Both the position numbers and the translations under genes were made by a program. A model generated the notes under the pieces. The model had not been told where the DNA came from and searched no databases. It was given only the letters and a program-made list of their open reading frames with translations. Shown here piece by piece: positions 9,842 to 18,427 of a stretch of 53,183 nt of DNA. The stretch spans positions 1-53,183 of the forward strand of contig JAJRVM010000012.1 in assembly GCA_024277285.1 (NCBI GenBank), read 5' to 3'. This DNA comes from Planctomycetota bacterium (GTDB lineage Bacteria > Planctomycetota > Planctomycetia > Pirellulales > Pirellulaceae). Each line of letters starts with the position of its first letter. The stretch's first letter is position 1.

Positions 9842-10049
9842 AATCGCTGCAACATCTCGGTGCGGCGGCGTTCAAGCGGATTCAGTTTCCGCGGTTTCAG
9901 CCGCTTCCGATTGGACGAGCCCCTTTTCGTTTGGTAACTTCAAAGGAAGGTGTGTGCTATCGCAGCATACAATTACTCCGTGATTGACCCAACAACTGAC
10001 CCAACAAAGGGTGGGTGGTCCATTCATAGTGATTCGAGGAAACCGCACG

Positions 10050-10616
10050 ATGAAACGACAACAACCGTGGTGGCGTTATCTGGCATTGATGGCGTGCGTC
10101 GGATTGCTCAGCAGCACTTCGGCCTTCGCACAACTGAAACCGGGCGACAAAGCACCTGATTTCAAACTCAAAGGCAGTGACGGCAAGACGTATCAGCTGG
10201 CCGATTTTCTCGGCAAACAGGTCGTGGTGCTCGCCTGGTACCCAAAAGCGTTCACCGGTGGCTGAACGAAGCAGTGCATTTCGTTCCGTGAGAACGGCAA
10301 GGCCATGCGTGAATTTGACGTCGCGTTCTTCACCGCCAGTTGTGACGACGCCGAAGTGAACAAGAAGTTTGCCGAATCCCTGAAACTTGATTATCCCATC
10401 CTGAGCGACCCGAGTCGCAAAGTTGCAACCGCCTACGGTGTTTCGGATGGTAAGAGCAATTTCGCGTCGCGTTGGACGTTTTATATCGGCAAGGATGGAC
10501 GCATTTTGTTCATTGACAAGAAGGTCAACGTAACGAAGCACGGCGCCGACGTTGCCGCAAAACTCAAGGAACTGAAAGTTCCCAAGAAATCGAAAAAGGA
10601 AAAGAAGGCGAAGTAG
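10050..10616 (+). CDS. Exported peroxiredoxin with in-frame TGA at catalytic site (probable selenoprotein)
   Basis: Read through the TGA at 10263-10265, this is a 188-residue AhpC/TSA-type peroxiredoxin that would reduce peroxides. It has a signal peptide ([18 protein letters not shown] then SAFAQ, residues 1-28). The Prx motif P-x3-T-x2-C is complete except that codon 72, the peroxidatic cysteine, is TGA: PKAFTGG-U-TKQC. Cys76 could be the resolving residue and Cys98 follows. The frame stays open after the TGA and encodes the rest of the fold ([33 protein letters not shown]) and a lysine-rich tail. ATG 10050 has AGGA nine bases upstream. A SECIS-like hairpin follows the TGA. No selenocysteine machinery is in the window. 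The alternative is a nonsense-mutated pseudogene; the exact position of the TGA and the intact sequence after it argue against that. Confidence 0.82.
10265..10297 (+). promoter_or_regulatory. Candidate bacterial SECIS element
   Basis: Immediately after the TGA the mRNA can fold AACGAA (10265-10270) with TTCGTT (10280-10285), and then CCGT-GAGA-ACGG (10286-10297). The second hairpin has a four-base loop starting with G, 24 bases after the UGA, within the usual range for a bacterial SECIS apical loop (about 16-37 bases, G in the first two loop positions). Both lie inside the coding region, as expected for bacteria. The stem is short, so this is suggestive only. Confidence 0.55.
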
Positions 10617-10711
10617 ACTCTTCTGTCGCATGCAACTCCGCGAAGCAAGAGTGATTGCTCATTTTTCGTAACTGTTCACGGCCCTGCCCGCGAACGGTTA
10701 CGCCCAAACGC

Positions 10712-11815
10712 TCAAGGCGCCACCAACTGCTCGGGATGCTCAAAAGCGATCACGATGACTTGATCGTCTTTCGCAAATGGAGGTACTTTGTCCGGGTGTG
10801 GATTCAGTTGAATTCCGTCCTGGTTAATCACGCCGATCAGGATTGCCGGATTATCGACCTCGCGCCGTGTGAACATCGCCGCCCCCAGGGCCGCGAACGA
10901 CTGCCCAACGAACGACTTGGGAACCGGCAGCAAATAGATTTCGTTCGAGTCGCTCGATATGTTCAGCAGGTTATGGTAAACGATGCTCAGACCGTGCGCC
11001 AAAGAGGACTGAGCAAGCAACATCATCGTAAAGTCCGAAGCGCCGACAATCTCATCGACTCCAGCGCGCTTCAAATGGTCGCTGTTGGCAGGATCAATCC
11101 CCTCGACGCAGATGTGCACTTTCTGCCCCGATCCGCAAACGGCGCGCACGGCCATGGCGATCAGAATCCCCTTGGCATCGGCCAAATGACCTTCTGCCGG
11201 GTCCGCCAGAATCAGCACCGAGTACGCGTCCTGGACGCAGGCGCGTTTGAGCAGGATCTCGTTGGCAGGGTCCCCTTTTACCAAAAATACATCCTCGAAC
11301 GCCGGATCGTCTTCCTGCTCGGGCAACCGCGCGGCATCGGCCTGTTCGCTAACCACCACGATCGAACGTTTGTTCTTGGTAATCTCCGCGTGCAATTCGC
11401 GTATGATCGGAATGGCCTTTTCATTCCAATTGCAGATGACAATGTGATTGTTCAAATTGTACTTGGGCATTCTTCTACGGCTCCCTATTCGACTCTCGAC
11501 CAGAAACGATGCAATCATGCCCGTGAAGAGAGCGACAATTCCAACGCTGATCGCCAATACGAATGTGACAATGATCTGGCCCGCAGCCGTTTCCGGCTGT
11601 GCGCTGTCGAGTCCGCTGAAAAAGTAGACGGAGATATTCCAAAACACCTTGTGCAGCGAGTCGAAGCCCGAGTTGGTGGGCCCTTCGATACAATAGAGGG
11701 CCAAGGCAGCCACCAGCCACAACATCAACAACGTGACGAGCATTCTGCTGAACGTATGTCGTAAGATCCGGCGACGGACGAAGGACCGCATATTGTCGAC
11801 AGGTGAATTCTTCAT
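10712..11815 (-). CDS. Two-TM ion channel with RCK (TrkA-N) domain, altered filter
   Basis: A protein of about 367 residues. TM helices lie at about 24-43 and 78-107 with a pore-loop-like segment between them (VFWNISVYFFSGLDSAQP), followed by an RCK/TrkA-N Rossmann domain starting NNHIVICNWNEKAIPIIREL, typical of ligand-gated potassium channels of the MthK and Castor/Pollux groups. The selectivity filter TVGYG is absent; SGLDS occupies its place, so ion selectivity is unknown. The ATG at 11815 is preferred over a TTG two codons upstream. The gene converges on the peroxiredoxin gene, leaving about 95 bases between stops. Calcium, nucleotide or pH gating cannot be told from sequence. Confidence 0.8.
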   Translation of the reverse strand: MKNSPVDNMRSFVRRRILRHTFSRMLVTLLMLWLVAALALYCIEGPTNSGFDSLHKVFWNISVYFFSGLDSAQPETAAGQIIVTFVLAISVGIVALFTGMIASFLVESRIGSRRRMPKYNLNNHIVICNWNEKAIPIIRELHAEITKNKRSIVVVSEQADAARLPEQEDDPAFEDVFLVKGDPANEILLKRACVQDAYSVLILADPAEGHLADAKGILIAMAVRAVCGSGQKVHICVEGIDPANSDHLKRAGVDEIVGASDFTMMLLAQSSLAHGLSIVYHNLLNISSDSNEIYLLPVPKSFVGQSFAALGAAMFTRREVDNPAILIGVINQDGIQLNPHPDKVPPFAKDDQVIVIAFEHPEQLVAP

Positions 11816-12447
11816 ACTCAATGAATGGACACATGATGTGCCGAGCTGTCATGTCCTCAAAGCCTGGATAGTCCAACAGAAACATGGTAACACTATAGCG
11901 ATTACTCGTATCTAATGCGATCTCGTGCGAGCAGTGCGTCCTGTCTGCAAGGACAGGTGTTTGGCCGCTAACCTACCAACCTGCTTCGCCAGCCTGACAA
12001 GCAGGCACGGGCGTCTGGCGCATCCGCCAATTGCGCGAGCGTCTCCGGTGCCAAGGCGATGCGTGTGTGAGGTTCCTCGGAACGTGGCCTGAAAGGCCGC
12101 AATAAGAGTGGCCTGGAGTTCCATCTGCAAAAAACCTGCTAGCGCCACAACGCCCAAACAAACGCAGCCCGCAACGCGCCCCTTCTTAATCGACTGGCAA
12201 TAGAAAGTCGCACAGAGGAAGCAGCGTCGTCCATGCTCGGGAAAGATTCCCGAGCCACACTGCTCATCTCCCACACTCCCACACTCTGGCCTCTCAAAAA
12301 AACGGTCTATATCGATTTTGCTGGCCGTGCGGGTGGTAACTGGTCGATAAACAGCAACACGGCTCCATCTCGTCTCAGGTTTCGAGCCGCGCGGGGCGGT
12401 TGAGACGCGAATTCGCAAATCACCTATTTTCTCTCAGGTGTTTCACC
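11816..12447. other. Intergenic region with palindromes
   Basis: No supportable gene. It holds CCTGACAAGCAGGCACGGG near 11992, related to a segment near 42860, and the palindrome CGGGAAAGATTCCCGAGC near 12239, which recurs near 35672 and 52790. These are dispersed intergenic repeats. The divergent promoters of the channel and fliW must lie at the two ends. Confidence 0.5.
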
Positions 12448-12888
12448 ATGCAAATCAGTACCACTCGTTTTGGCACACTCGCCGTCGACGTCGACGATCT
12501 GCTACATTTTCCGCACGGAGTCATTGGATTCGAGGACTGCGGGCACTGGGTGCTGCTGGCCGACCCACACAGCACAGCCGTGGGCTGGCTGCAGAGTGCC
12601 GATCGGCCGGCAACGGCTTTGGCCGTCGTCAGCCCGCGCCGATTCCGCGAGGACTACCGCATCCGGGTGGGACAGAGTCAACTTGCGCCTCTCGCATTGA
12701 CGGAACGTGACCGGTTGTACTCCTTGTGCGTCGTGAGTAAACAGGACGGCAACTGCGTTATGAACTTGCGGGCTCCGATTCTGATCAACCTTGACCGGAG
12801 ACTTGGCTGCCAGGTGGTGACCACCGACGAGCAACCGTTGCAGGCGGAAATGACGAACCGGCCGGCGCAATTGCGCAAAAGCGCGTGA
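12448..12888 (+). CDS. fliW: Flagellar assembly factor FliW
   Basis: A cytoplasmic protein of 146 residues. In other bacteria FliW binds flagellin, and when flagellin is exported the freed FliW binds CsrA allosterically and lifts its repression of flagellin translation. The opening MQISTTRFGTLAVDVDDLLHFPHGVIGFEDC and the region NLRAPILIN are family signatures. I choose ATG 12448 at the conserved start rather than 12400, which adds an unconserved leader. A weak AGGTG lies upstream. It sits just before csrA in the same direction, the common fliW-csrA order, with a 288-base gap that probably holds a separate csrA promoter. Confidence 0.92.
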   Translation: MQISTTRFGTLAVDVDDLLHFPHGVIGFEDCGHWVLLADPHSTAVGWLQSADRPATALAVVSPRRFREDYRIRVGQSQLAPLALTERDRLYSLCVVSKQDGNCVMNLRAPILINLDRRLGCQVVTTDEQPLQAEMTNRPAQLRKSA

Positions 12889-13176
12889 CACCGCCCCGGA
12901 GTCGACAAAAACACGCTCCCGCATCAGCGTTCCTTGATCTCTCTCCACACCGCTACCGATACTTCTCAAGCAGTCGCTCGTGCCGCGCTCTTGCAGCACG
13001 GTTCAGCTAGGTGGTACGCGATGTGAGCGTGTCATTATTTGTCGTGAGCGTTTTTGGGCAAACAGCCTGGCAACGCGCCCCAATTGTTGCGTGCCCTTTG
13101 AGTTGCACGCACTGTCCTGCATAACCTGTGGTCAATCGCAAGATCATCGACCTGGGAGAGAGGGAAGGAGCCAACG

Positions 13177-13392
13177 ATGCTGGTTCTGTCGAGACATCGT
13201 GACGAGAGCATCATGATCGGCGATGAAATCGTCGTCACCATTGTAGATATCCGTGGCGACAAAGTACGCCTGGGGATTGATGCGCCCCAAGATATACCCG
13301 TTCACCGCCAAGAGGTTTACGACGCGATTCAGCGTGAAAACCGCAAGGCCAGCCAGGTCCAGCCCAAAGAAACGCGCGACGTCGGTAGATAA
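13177..13392 (+). CDS. csrA: Carbon storage regulator CsrA (copy 1)
   Basis: A 71-residue RNA-binding dimer that blocks or modulates translation by binding GGA motifs in mRNA leaders. The opening MLVLSRHRDESIMIGDEI and the RNA-contact region APQDIPVHRQEVYDAI, with the key arginine of VHR at residue 44, are intact. The ribosome site GGAAGGAG is strong. Its place beside fliW and near fliS, fliD and flagellin points to flagellar control. A second, distinct copy lies at 50909-51160. Confidence 0.95.
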   Translation: MLVLSRHRDESIMIGDEIVVTIVDIRGDKVRLGIDAPQDIPVHRQEVYDAIQRENRKASQVQPKETRDVGR

Positions 13393-13400
13393 CTGTGCCG

Positions 13401-13473
13401 AACGGGCTTTCGCCCGTTACCCTGCGGCTCGACCGATTCAGCCACGTAGAACGGGCTTGAGCCCGTTCTACGT
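13401..13473. repeat. Two GAACGGGC hairpins after csrA
   Basis: AACGGGC-TTTC-GCCCGTT (13401-13418) and a perfect 14-bp palindrome, ACGTAGAACGGGCT-TG-AGCCCGTTCTACGT (13444-13473). The same core occurs twice. No T-tract follows, so they look like REP-type elements more than rho-independent terminators, though they could stabilise the csrA and mqnD 3' ends, which converge here. Confidence 0.7.
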
Positions 13474-13540
13474 CGTGCACGCGCGGGTTCGAGCCGCGTT
13501 CTTTTCTTGTGGCAAGTTTGGCGCAAGTCGCCCACTCAAA

Positions 13541-14401
13541 TCAAGCCACGAACTCGGGACGAACGAGATGCGGGATGATGCCGGCCGAGTGTCCTCGTTC
13601 GAGTAATTCGGTCACGGCTTGCCGGCCGCGCTGGCCAAAATCGAGCGTCCAGTCGTTGACGTACATGCCGACAAAACGATCGGCCTTCGCCTCGTCCAAC
13701 CCGCGTCCAAACGACAACGCGTACTCCAACGCTGGCCCGCGATGTTCCAATCCGTAGACGATGCTCTCGTGCAACAACCGGTTCACATCCGCCACACATT
13801 CGCTGCCCAAATCCTTGCGCACCGCGTTGGCCCCTAGAGGCAAGGGCAACCCGGTTTCCCGCATCCACCATTTCCCCAAGTCGACCACCAAGTGCAGCGA
13901 GTCCTGCATGTACGTCAATTGTCCTTCGTGAATCACCAGGCCAGCATCAATCTTTTGCCCCTCGAATTCTCCGGCGGCCGTGGCTTCCAGAATCGCATCG
14001 AAGGGAACCTCGACAAACTCGAAACGCCCGCCCAAGCAGAGTTGCAACGCGAGAAACGCAGTCGTGAGCGTTCCGGGAACAGCCACCGTACACTGCTTCA
14101 AGTCATTGACACCACAGGCATTACGCGTAACCACGATCGGCCCATAGTCGTCGCCCATACTGGCACCGCACGGACACAGAATGTACTTGTCCGCCAAGTA
14201 GGCGTATGCGTGCAGACTGACCGCCGTCAATTCTAATTCGGCGCGTTGAGCGCGGCGATTCAGCGTTTCGATGTCCACCAATTCGTGTTCAAACGAGTAC
14301 CGTCCCGTATCGACCTTGCCCTTGGCCAAGGCATAGAACATGAAAGCATCATCGGGATCGGGACTATGGCCAACTCGGATCAAGCGCTGCGTATCGTTCA
14401 A
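13541..14401 (-). CDS. MqnD-like 1,4-dihydroxy-6-naphthoate synthase
   Basis: A 286-residue periplasmic-binding-protein-fold enzyme of the MqnA/MqnD family, expected in the futalosine route to menaquinone. It has the family N terminus IRVGHSPDPDDAFMFYAL (compare SPCPNDTF in other members), VAVPGTLTTAFLAL, and GLVIHEGQLTY, whose histidine matches the catalytic histidine described for MqnD. I start at TTG 14401 because a strong GAGGAG lies six bases upstream (14408-14413) and the encoded MNDTQRLIRVGHSP fits the family; an ATG at 14539 would add 46 residues without similarity. It lies alone among flagellar genes. MqnA cannot be wholly excluded. Confidence 0.82.
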   Translation of the reverse strand: MNDTQRLIRVGHSPDPDDAFMFYALAKGKVDTGRYSFEHELVDIETLNRRAQRAELELTAVSLHAYAYLADKYILCPCGASMGDDYGPIVVTRNACGVNDLKQCTVAVPGTLTTAFLALQLCLGGRFEFVEVPFDAILEATAAGEFEGQKIDAGLVIHEGQLTYMQDSLHLVVDLGKWWMRETGLPLPLGANAVRKDLGSECVADVNRLLHESIVYGLEHRGPALEYALSFGRGLDEAKADRFVGMYVNDWTLDFGQRGRQAVTELLERGHSAGIIPHLVRPEFVA

Positions 14402-14858
14402 CGGAAACTCCTCGACTCGGGGGGGGATGATCACCGCACCAGGCTCGACGCCACCGCCTAGCCGCAGGGCGTGTGGGGCCGCAGAGGCCAGCCTAGGGCC
14501 GATAACGGGGCCGCCAACCGCCAGCGCCGATTGTAGCACAAAGGGACGAGCGGTATTACCGTGGCAATGAGGCCTGGCACATGATCACCGGCAAGCCGGC
14601 GGGCGCAGATAGCGAGCCTCCACCCCCCGATTTCGGCCGCGAAATGGCCTCAGGGACGACTTGAGAATAACTTTCGCGTTTCCTGCACCGGGTGGCACTG
14701 GGTGAGCGAGCGCAGAGATCGCGATCCTCGCCTGTCTTGTCGAACGCGAACAGAGCCAGTGTTGCCTTCACGGGCAGAAATAGCGAAATTGTTCTTGCGC
14801 GGTTCCTGAGCACGTGGCTGCGGGTGCAAACCGGCTGTAGATATGGAAGCAAGACGCG
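14402..14858. other. Intergenic region
   Basis: About 457 bases between mqnD and the fliS stop on the same strand. I see no gene. Short reading frames here have no recognisable composition or start site. No dispersed palindrome is evident. Confidence 0.4.
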
Positions 14859-15371
14859 CTAGGCCTCGAGCGACAGTTGGCTGGTATTCAGATCGCTCTG
14901 AGGATACGTTGGCTGAGCCTGCGGCGTGATCGCCTGCATCCCCGCAGTGGTGACATCTTCGGCACTCGTATCCACACCGCCGGGGCGTTCAGGGGCTTCA
15001 GGCATTTGCTCACAGACCTGCCGCCACGTCTCGCGTTCCTGCTCCAATATCTCGACCACCTCGCGCAGCATTTGCGGGTCGTTTTGGCCGGTGATCTTGG
15101 CAATCTGGACTAGGAGGAACTGGTAAATTGCCTTGACCTGCCCCGCCACCGGAACCGAATCCTCGCGAATAGCGCCAAAAAGCTCAGTCACAATGTCGTT
15201 ACAGCGTGCCAACGCCGTAAGCCGCTGTGCACGTCGTTGCTCGTCACTCCAGCACTCCAACGCCTGGCGGCCAAATCGTATCGCCCCTTCGATCAACATC
15301 AAACGCAGTTTCTGAGGCGTAGCGGTGCGTACTTGCGTATCAAGGTAGGTATCGAGAGCGGAGTGAGACAT
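14859..15371 (-). CDS. fliS: Flagellar export chaperone FliS
   Basis: A cytoplasmic chaperone of 170 residues that binds the flagellin C terminus before export. The four-helix core spans about residues 1-115 (ALDTYLDTQVRTATPQKLRLMLIEGAIRF, then QFLLVQIAKI). The family motif YxxxQV near the N terminus is present as YLDTQV. About 50 extra residues at the C terminus are rich in Pro, Gln, Thr and Ser and look disordered. It lies downstream of fliD on the same strand, after a 306-base gap. The ribosome site is weak, with AAAGG about 12 bases from the ATG. Confidence 0.88.
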   Translation of the reverse strand: MSHSALDTYLDTQVRTATPQKLRLMLIEGAIRFGRQALECWSDEQRRAQRLTALARCNDIVTELFGAIREDSVPVAGQVKAIYQFLLVQIAKITGQNDPQMLREVVEILEQERETWRQVCEQMPEAPERPGGVDTSAEDVTTAGMQAITPQAQPTYPQSDLNTSQLSLEA

Positions 15372-15677
15372 GCAGGGAGGCCTTTGGGTCTGCGGTTCTA
15401 GTTGCGAGGCAAGACGACTCGTCGGTCTCGTGCGGGTTCAGAACCTGGCATTTCGGCCCAAGTCCCAATGACCAACAAGTGTGTGCGGTTGGTAGTTGCG
15501 TGGCAGTGCATTGCGGAAGCGTAGCGGCGGGTCCAAACCCCATCGGATGTGACAGGATGGCTTCGTGCCAGGGCTCTGTATTCTCTATTCGGCTCAATGC
15601 GACCTGCCGGTATACGTTGTCGGTGCCATTCGCCACAATTCGTTCCGGTTTTCATCGGAGCGGGCAAAACCAACGCT
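15372..15677. other. fliD-fliS spacer
   Basis: 306 bases between the fliD stop and the fliS start. Frames here show no recognisable protein and no repeat I can assign. It may hold a fliS promoter. Confidence 0.4.
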
Positions 15678-18407
15678 CTACATCGGTGGCAATGGTGCCA
15701 GCGAATCGAGAGCTGATTGGCTCGATTTGATCTTGGACAGCGACAGTTCCAAATTGTAGTAGTACTTGAGCAGTCGATCGCGTTCCTTATCCAATCGCTC
15801 GTTGTGAAACTCAATCCGCTCGTTATAGGTATCGATGCGGCGCTGTAACGTATTGTTACGACCAATCAAAAGCGAATCGTCTTCGCCAGCCAACCGGTCA
15901 ATGACGTCATTGAATTTGGCAACGAACCCGCCGTCGGCCGTGAAGAAGTCCTTCACGCCGCTCGGATCCGCGGCATACACGTCCTGTAGCTTGAGTTCAT
16001 CTAATGCGAGTTTACCGTCGTTGTTAAAACTGACCCCCAACTGTTCGAGCGACTGGATCGAATCGGTACTGAAGAAACGGCTAGTCATAAGCCTGGTCAG
16101 CCGCGATTCAATCTGGAGCGTTTCGTTCGAGCCCATCAATATCCCGGTCGTTCCACTCTCAGCATCAAAAAACGTGAGTTCCTTGATCTTGTCGCGGAGC
16201 TTGTTGTACTGGTCAACCAGCAAGTTGACACCATTGACCAGACTGCTATCCGACGTTTCCACGGAGATCGTTACCGGATTCTCGGAGACTCCTCCGATCG
16301 TCAGTTGTACCCCATCTACGACCGTCGAGAAGCTGTTCGTACTGGAAGTCGCCAAGATACCGGCACCAGGCAGGTCGGCCGAGCCAACCTGAAGTATCGC
16401 ATCTTGCGCGGCGGCGATTTCCTGAAAACTGAGTCCGAATTGGGACGCATCGAGCATGATTTCACCCGCCGCGCCCGATTTCTTGCTGGTCAAAGCGATG
16501 CGATACGGTGCCGTCCCACTGCCGCTCTGGAAGATACTGGCGGTAACTCCCATGTCGAGTTCGTTGATTTTGTCAACGACATCCTGGAGCGTATCGTCAG
16601 CACCGATTGTCACTTGCGCCGTCATCGCTCCGTCAATCACCTGGGTTGGCGTACCTTCGACGTCAACAACCGTTGCCTGACCAAACAGCTTCAAATCAGC
16701 TGCGGTCGTGCCCGAACCCGACTCGCGGACCTCCAACGTCTCAGTGCCACCAGCCGTATCGACCAACGCAATTCCGTCACCGGTATCGTTGATGCGTGCT
16801 TCCACGGCCAGTCCTAGCCCATTGATCAAGTCGAGCACATCTCCCACCGTCTCAACACCAGCCACCTGCAAATTGGCACCACTCGTCGCCCCCGTAGTGT
16901 CGCTGATCAAGATCGATCCAAGACTGACGCCCTTGCCATTATTGAGCGAGTCAAGACGCGTGTTTTCGTCGACAACCTGCAGGTTGAGCGACCCGCCATC
17001 CACGGTCGATTGAGCCGCATCAACCGCCAGCCCCAACGCGTCAGCCGAGTTCGTCGCATCGGCATTTGCGACGACCAGGTTACTGGCCGTGGCGCCCGTC
17101 GTGTCGCGCAAGACAATTCCGTTGCGCGCGTCGTTGATCGACGCGACAATGCCGACCCCGGCGTTGTTGATCTGCGTGACGACTTCGCTCAACGTTTCCG
17201 CCGCCCCCAGGTCGACCGTCGCCGCTGCGCCGCTTCGGTCGGTCAGGCTGATCTGTCCCAACGCGCCCAGGCCATAGCCTCCCCCCAGACTCTTCAGCAG
17301 GGGACCCTTCAAGCCGCCCAACAGGCGCTCGCCGGTGAGCGACCCGCCCGTGGCCGAGCCGGTGAGCCCGAGATCCTCTGCCAACGTGCCGCCCGCCGCG
17401 CTCGAAACGGCAAACGTCCCGCCATTGTCGGTGGTTAAATCGGTCAGCTCCAGCCGCTTGCCATCCGCGCTCAAACCGGCACTAAGCCTCGCGGGGTCGG
17501 CAGCATTCAAGGCGTCAAGCAAGTCGCCAACCGTCTTGATTTCGTCCGAATTCAAGTCAATCTGCAACGCCGCACTGCCATCTCGGAACTGGACTTCCAG
17601 GTCTACAAGCTCGTCACGAATACTCAGTCCGGTTCCGTCATTTAACTGACCCACGTCCAACCGGTCATAGAGCTGCACCAGATCGGTACCGGTCGCTTCG
17701 CTTGCCGCCACGTCAATGCTGCCCAGCCCAAGATCCGCAGCCGTATTGCCGCCACTCACTTCGCGCACGACCAGGTTCGTCACGCCAAGCCCGGTTTGGT
17801 CAACCAGCCGAATCGCGTCACCATCAGCCACCGCAACGACATCAATTGCGTCCGTGCGATTGATCTGGTCCAGTACGTCATCGATCGATTGCACATAACG
17901 CAGATCGACGACCGCACTCGAACCACTGCGATCGGTGATCCGGATCTTGCCACGTTCAACGCCGGCGCCCCCATTGAGCAAGTTCAGGTCCATACCCCGG
18001 TCGGCGAACCCGCCATACCCAAGACTCAGACTGCCCGCTCCCACCGGTTCGTCCAAACTGGTGAAACCGCTGCTGATCAACTGGTGGTTCTGCGCCATGC
18101 GTACCGGCGTGAACTGGTACGTGCCCGGAGTCGGCTCGCCCGTAACCGTAGCTGCCAGGAGATTACCGTCACTGGAATTGGCTGTCCGTTGCTGGTAAAC
18201 CGATTCGTTGCCCAGTTTGGCGGTCGCCAGCTGAGTTGCAATCGTCAGGGCGGTCAGTTCGCCGATCGCCACTTGCTGTTGCTGCAATCCCACCGCGCGC
18301 GTCTCAAGCCGTTGGCGTGGCTTCGCGGCAACCTCCATCAATTGGTCCACAATGTCGATGATCGGTAATCCCGATATCAAGCCAACGGAAGATTGGATGG
18401 TAGGCAT
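15678..18407 (-). CDS. fliD: Flagellar cap protein FliD, oversized
   Basis: Forms the filament cap under which flagellin folds. It has the FliD N terminus (SVGLISGLPIIDIVDQLMEV, about residues 6-25), a conserved end (NNTLQRRIDTYNERIEFHNERLDKERDRLLKYYYNLE and LDSLAPLP), and a central region of at least three Flagellin_IN-type repeats (such as GKIRITDRSG...DVLDQIN; GQISLTDRSG...VVTQIN; GSILISDTTG...DVLDLIN). At 909 residues it is longer than usual FliD (about 450-680), the extra length being those surface repeats. ATG 18407 has a perfect AAGGAGGT six bases upstream, which lies in a hairpin (next entry). It is upstream of fliS and downstream of flagellin on the same strand. Confidence 0.93.
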   Translation of the reverse strand: MPTIQSSVGLISGLPIIDIVDQLMEVAAKPRQRLETRAVGLQQQQVAIGELTALTIATQLATAKLGNESVYQQRTANSSDGNLLAATVTGEPTPGTYQFTPVRMAQNHQLISSGFTSLDEPVGAGSLSLGYGGFADRGMDLNLLNGGAGVERGKIRITDRSGSSAVVDLRYVQSIDDVLDQINRTDAIDVVAVADGDAIRLVDQTGLGVTNLVVREVSGGNTAADLGLGSIDVAASEATGTDLVQLYDRLDVGQLNDGTGLSIRDELVDLEVQFRDGSAALQIDLNSDEIKTVGDLLDALNAADPARLSAGLSADGKRLELTDLTTDNGGTFAVSSAAGGTLAEDLGLTGSATGGSLTGERLLGGLKGPLLKSLGGGYGLGALGQISLTDRSGAAATVDLGAAETLSEVVTQINNAGVGIVASINDARNGIVLRDTTGATASNLVVANADATNSADALGLAVDAAQSTVDGGSLNLQVVDENTRLDSLNNGKGVSLGSILISDTTGATSGANLQVAGVETVGDVLDLINGLGLAVEARINDTGDGIALVDTAGGTETLEVRESGSGTTAADLKLFGQATVVDVEGTPTQVIDGAMTAQVTIGADDTLQDVVDKINELDMGVTASIFQSGSGTAPYRIALTSKKSGAAGEIMLDASQFGLSFQEIAAAQDAILQVGSADLPGAGILATSSTNSFSTVVDGVQLTIGGVSENPVTISVETSDSSLVNGVNLLVDQYNKLRDKIKELTFFDAESGTTGILMGSNETLQIESRLTRLMTSRFFSTDSIQSLEQLGVSFNNDGKLALDELKLQDVYAADPSGVKDFFTADGGFVAKFNDVIDRLAGEDDSLLIGRNNTLQRRIDTYNERIEFHNERLDKERDRLLKYYYNLELSLSKIKSSQSALDSLAPLPPM

Positions 18408-18427
18408 GTTCGACCTCCTTCGGTCGA
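18408..18427 (-). promoter_or_regulatory. fliD leader hairpin with SD/GGA in the loop (candidate CsrA site)
   Basis: On the minus strand, TCGACC-GAAGGA-GGTCGA is a perfect 6-bp stem with a hexaloop. The AGGAGG ribosome site straddles the loop and 3' arm. GGA presented in a hexaloop over the SD is the known geometry of CsrA targets. Regulation by the window's CsrA proteins is inference. Confidence 0.55.

Noticed and set aside
13401..13473. Rho-independent terminators for csrA copy 1
   Set aside because: The hairpins are strong but no T-tract follows on either strand, and the core recurs twice; a REP-like element fits better.
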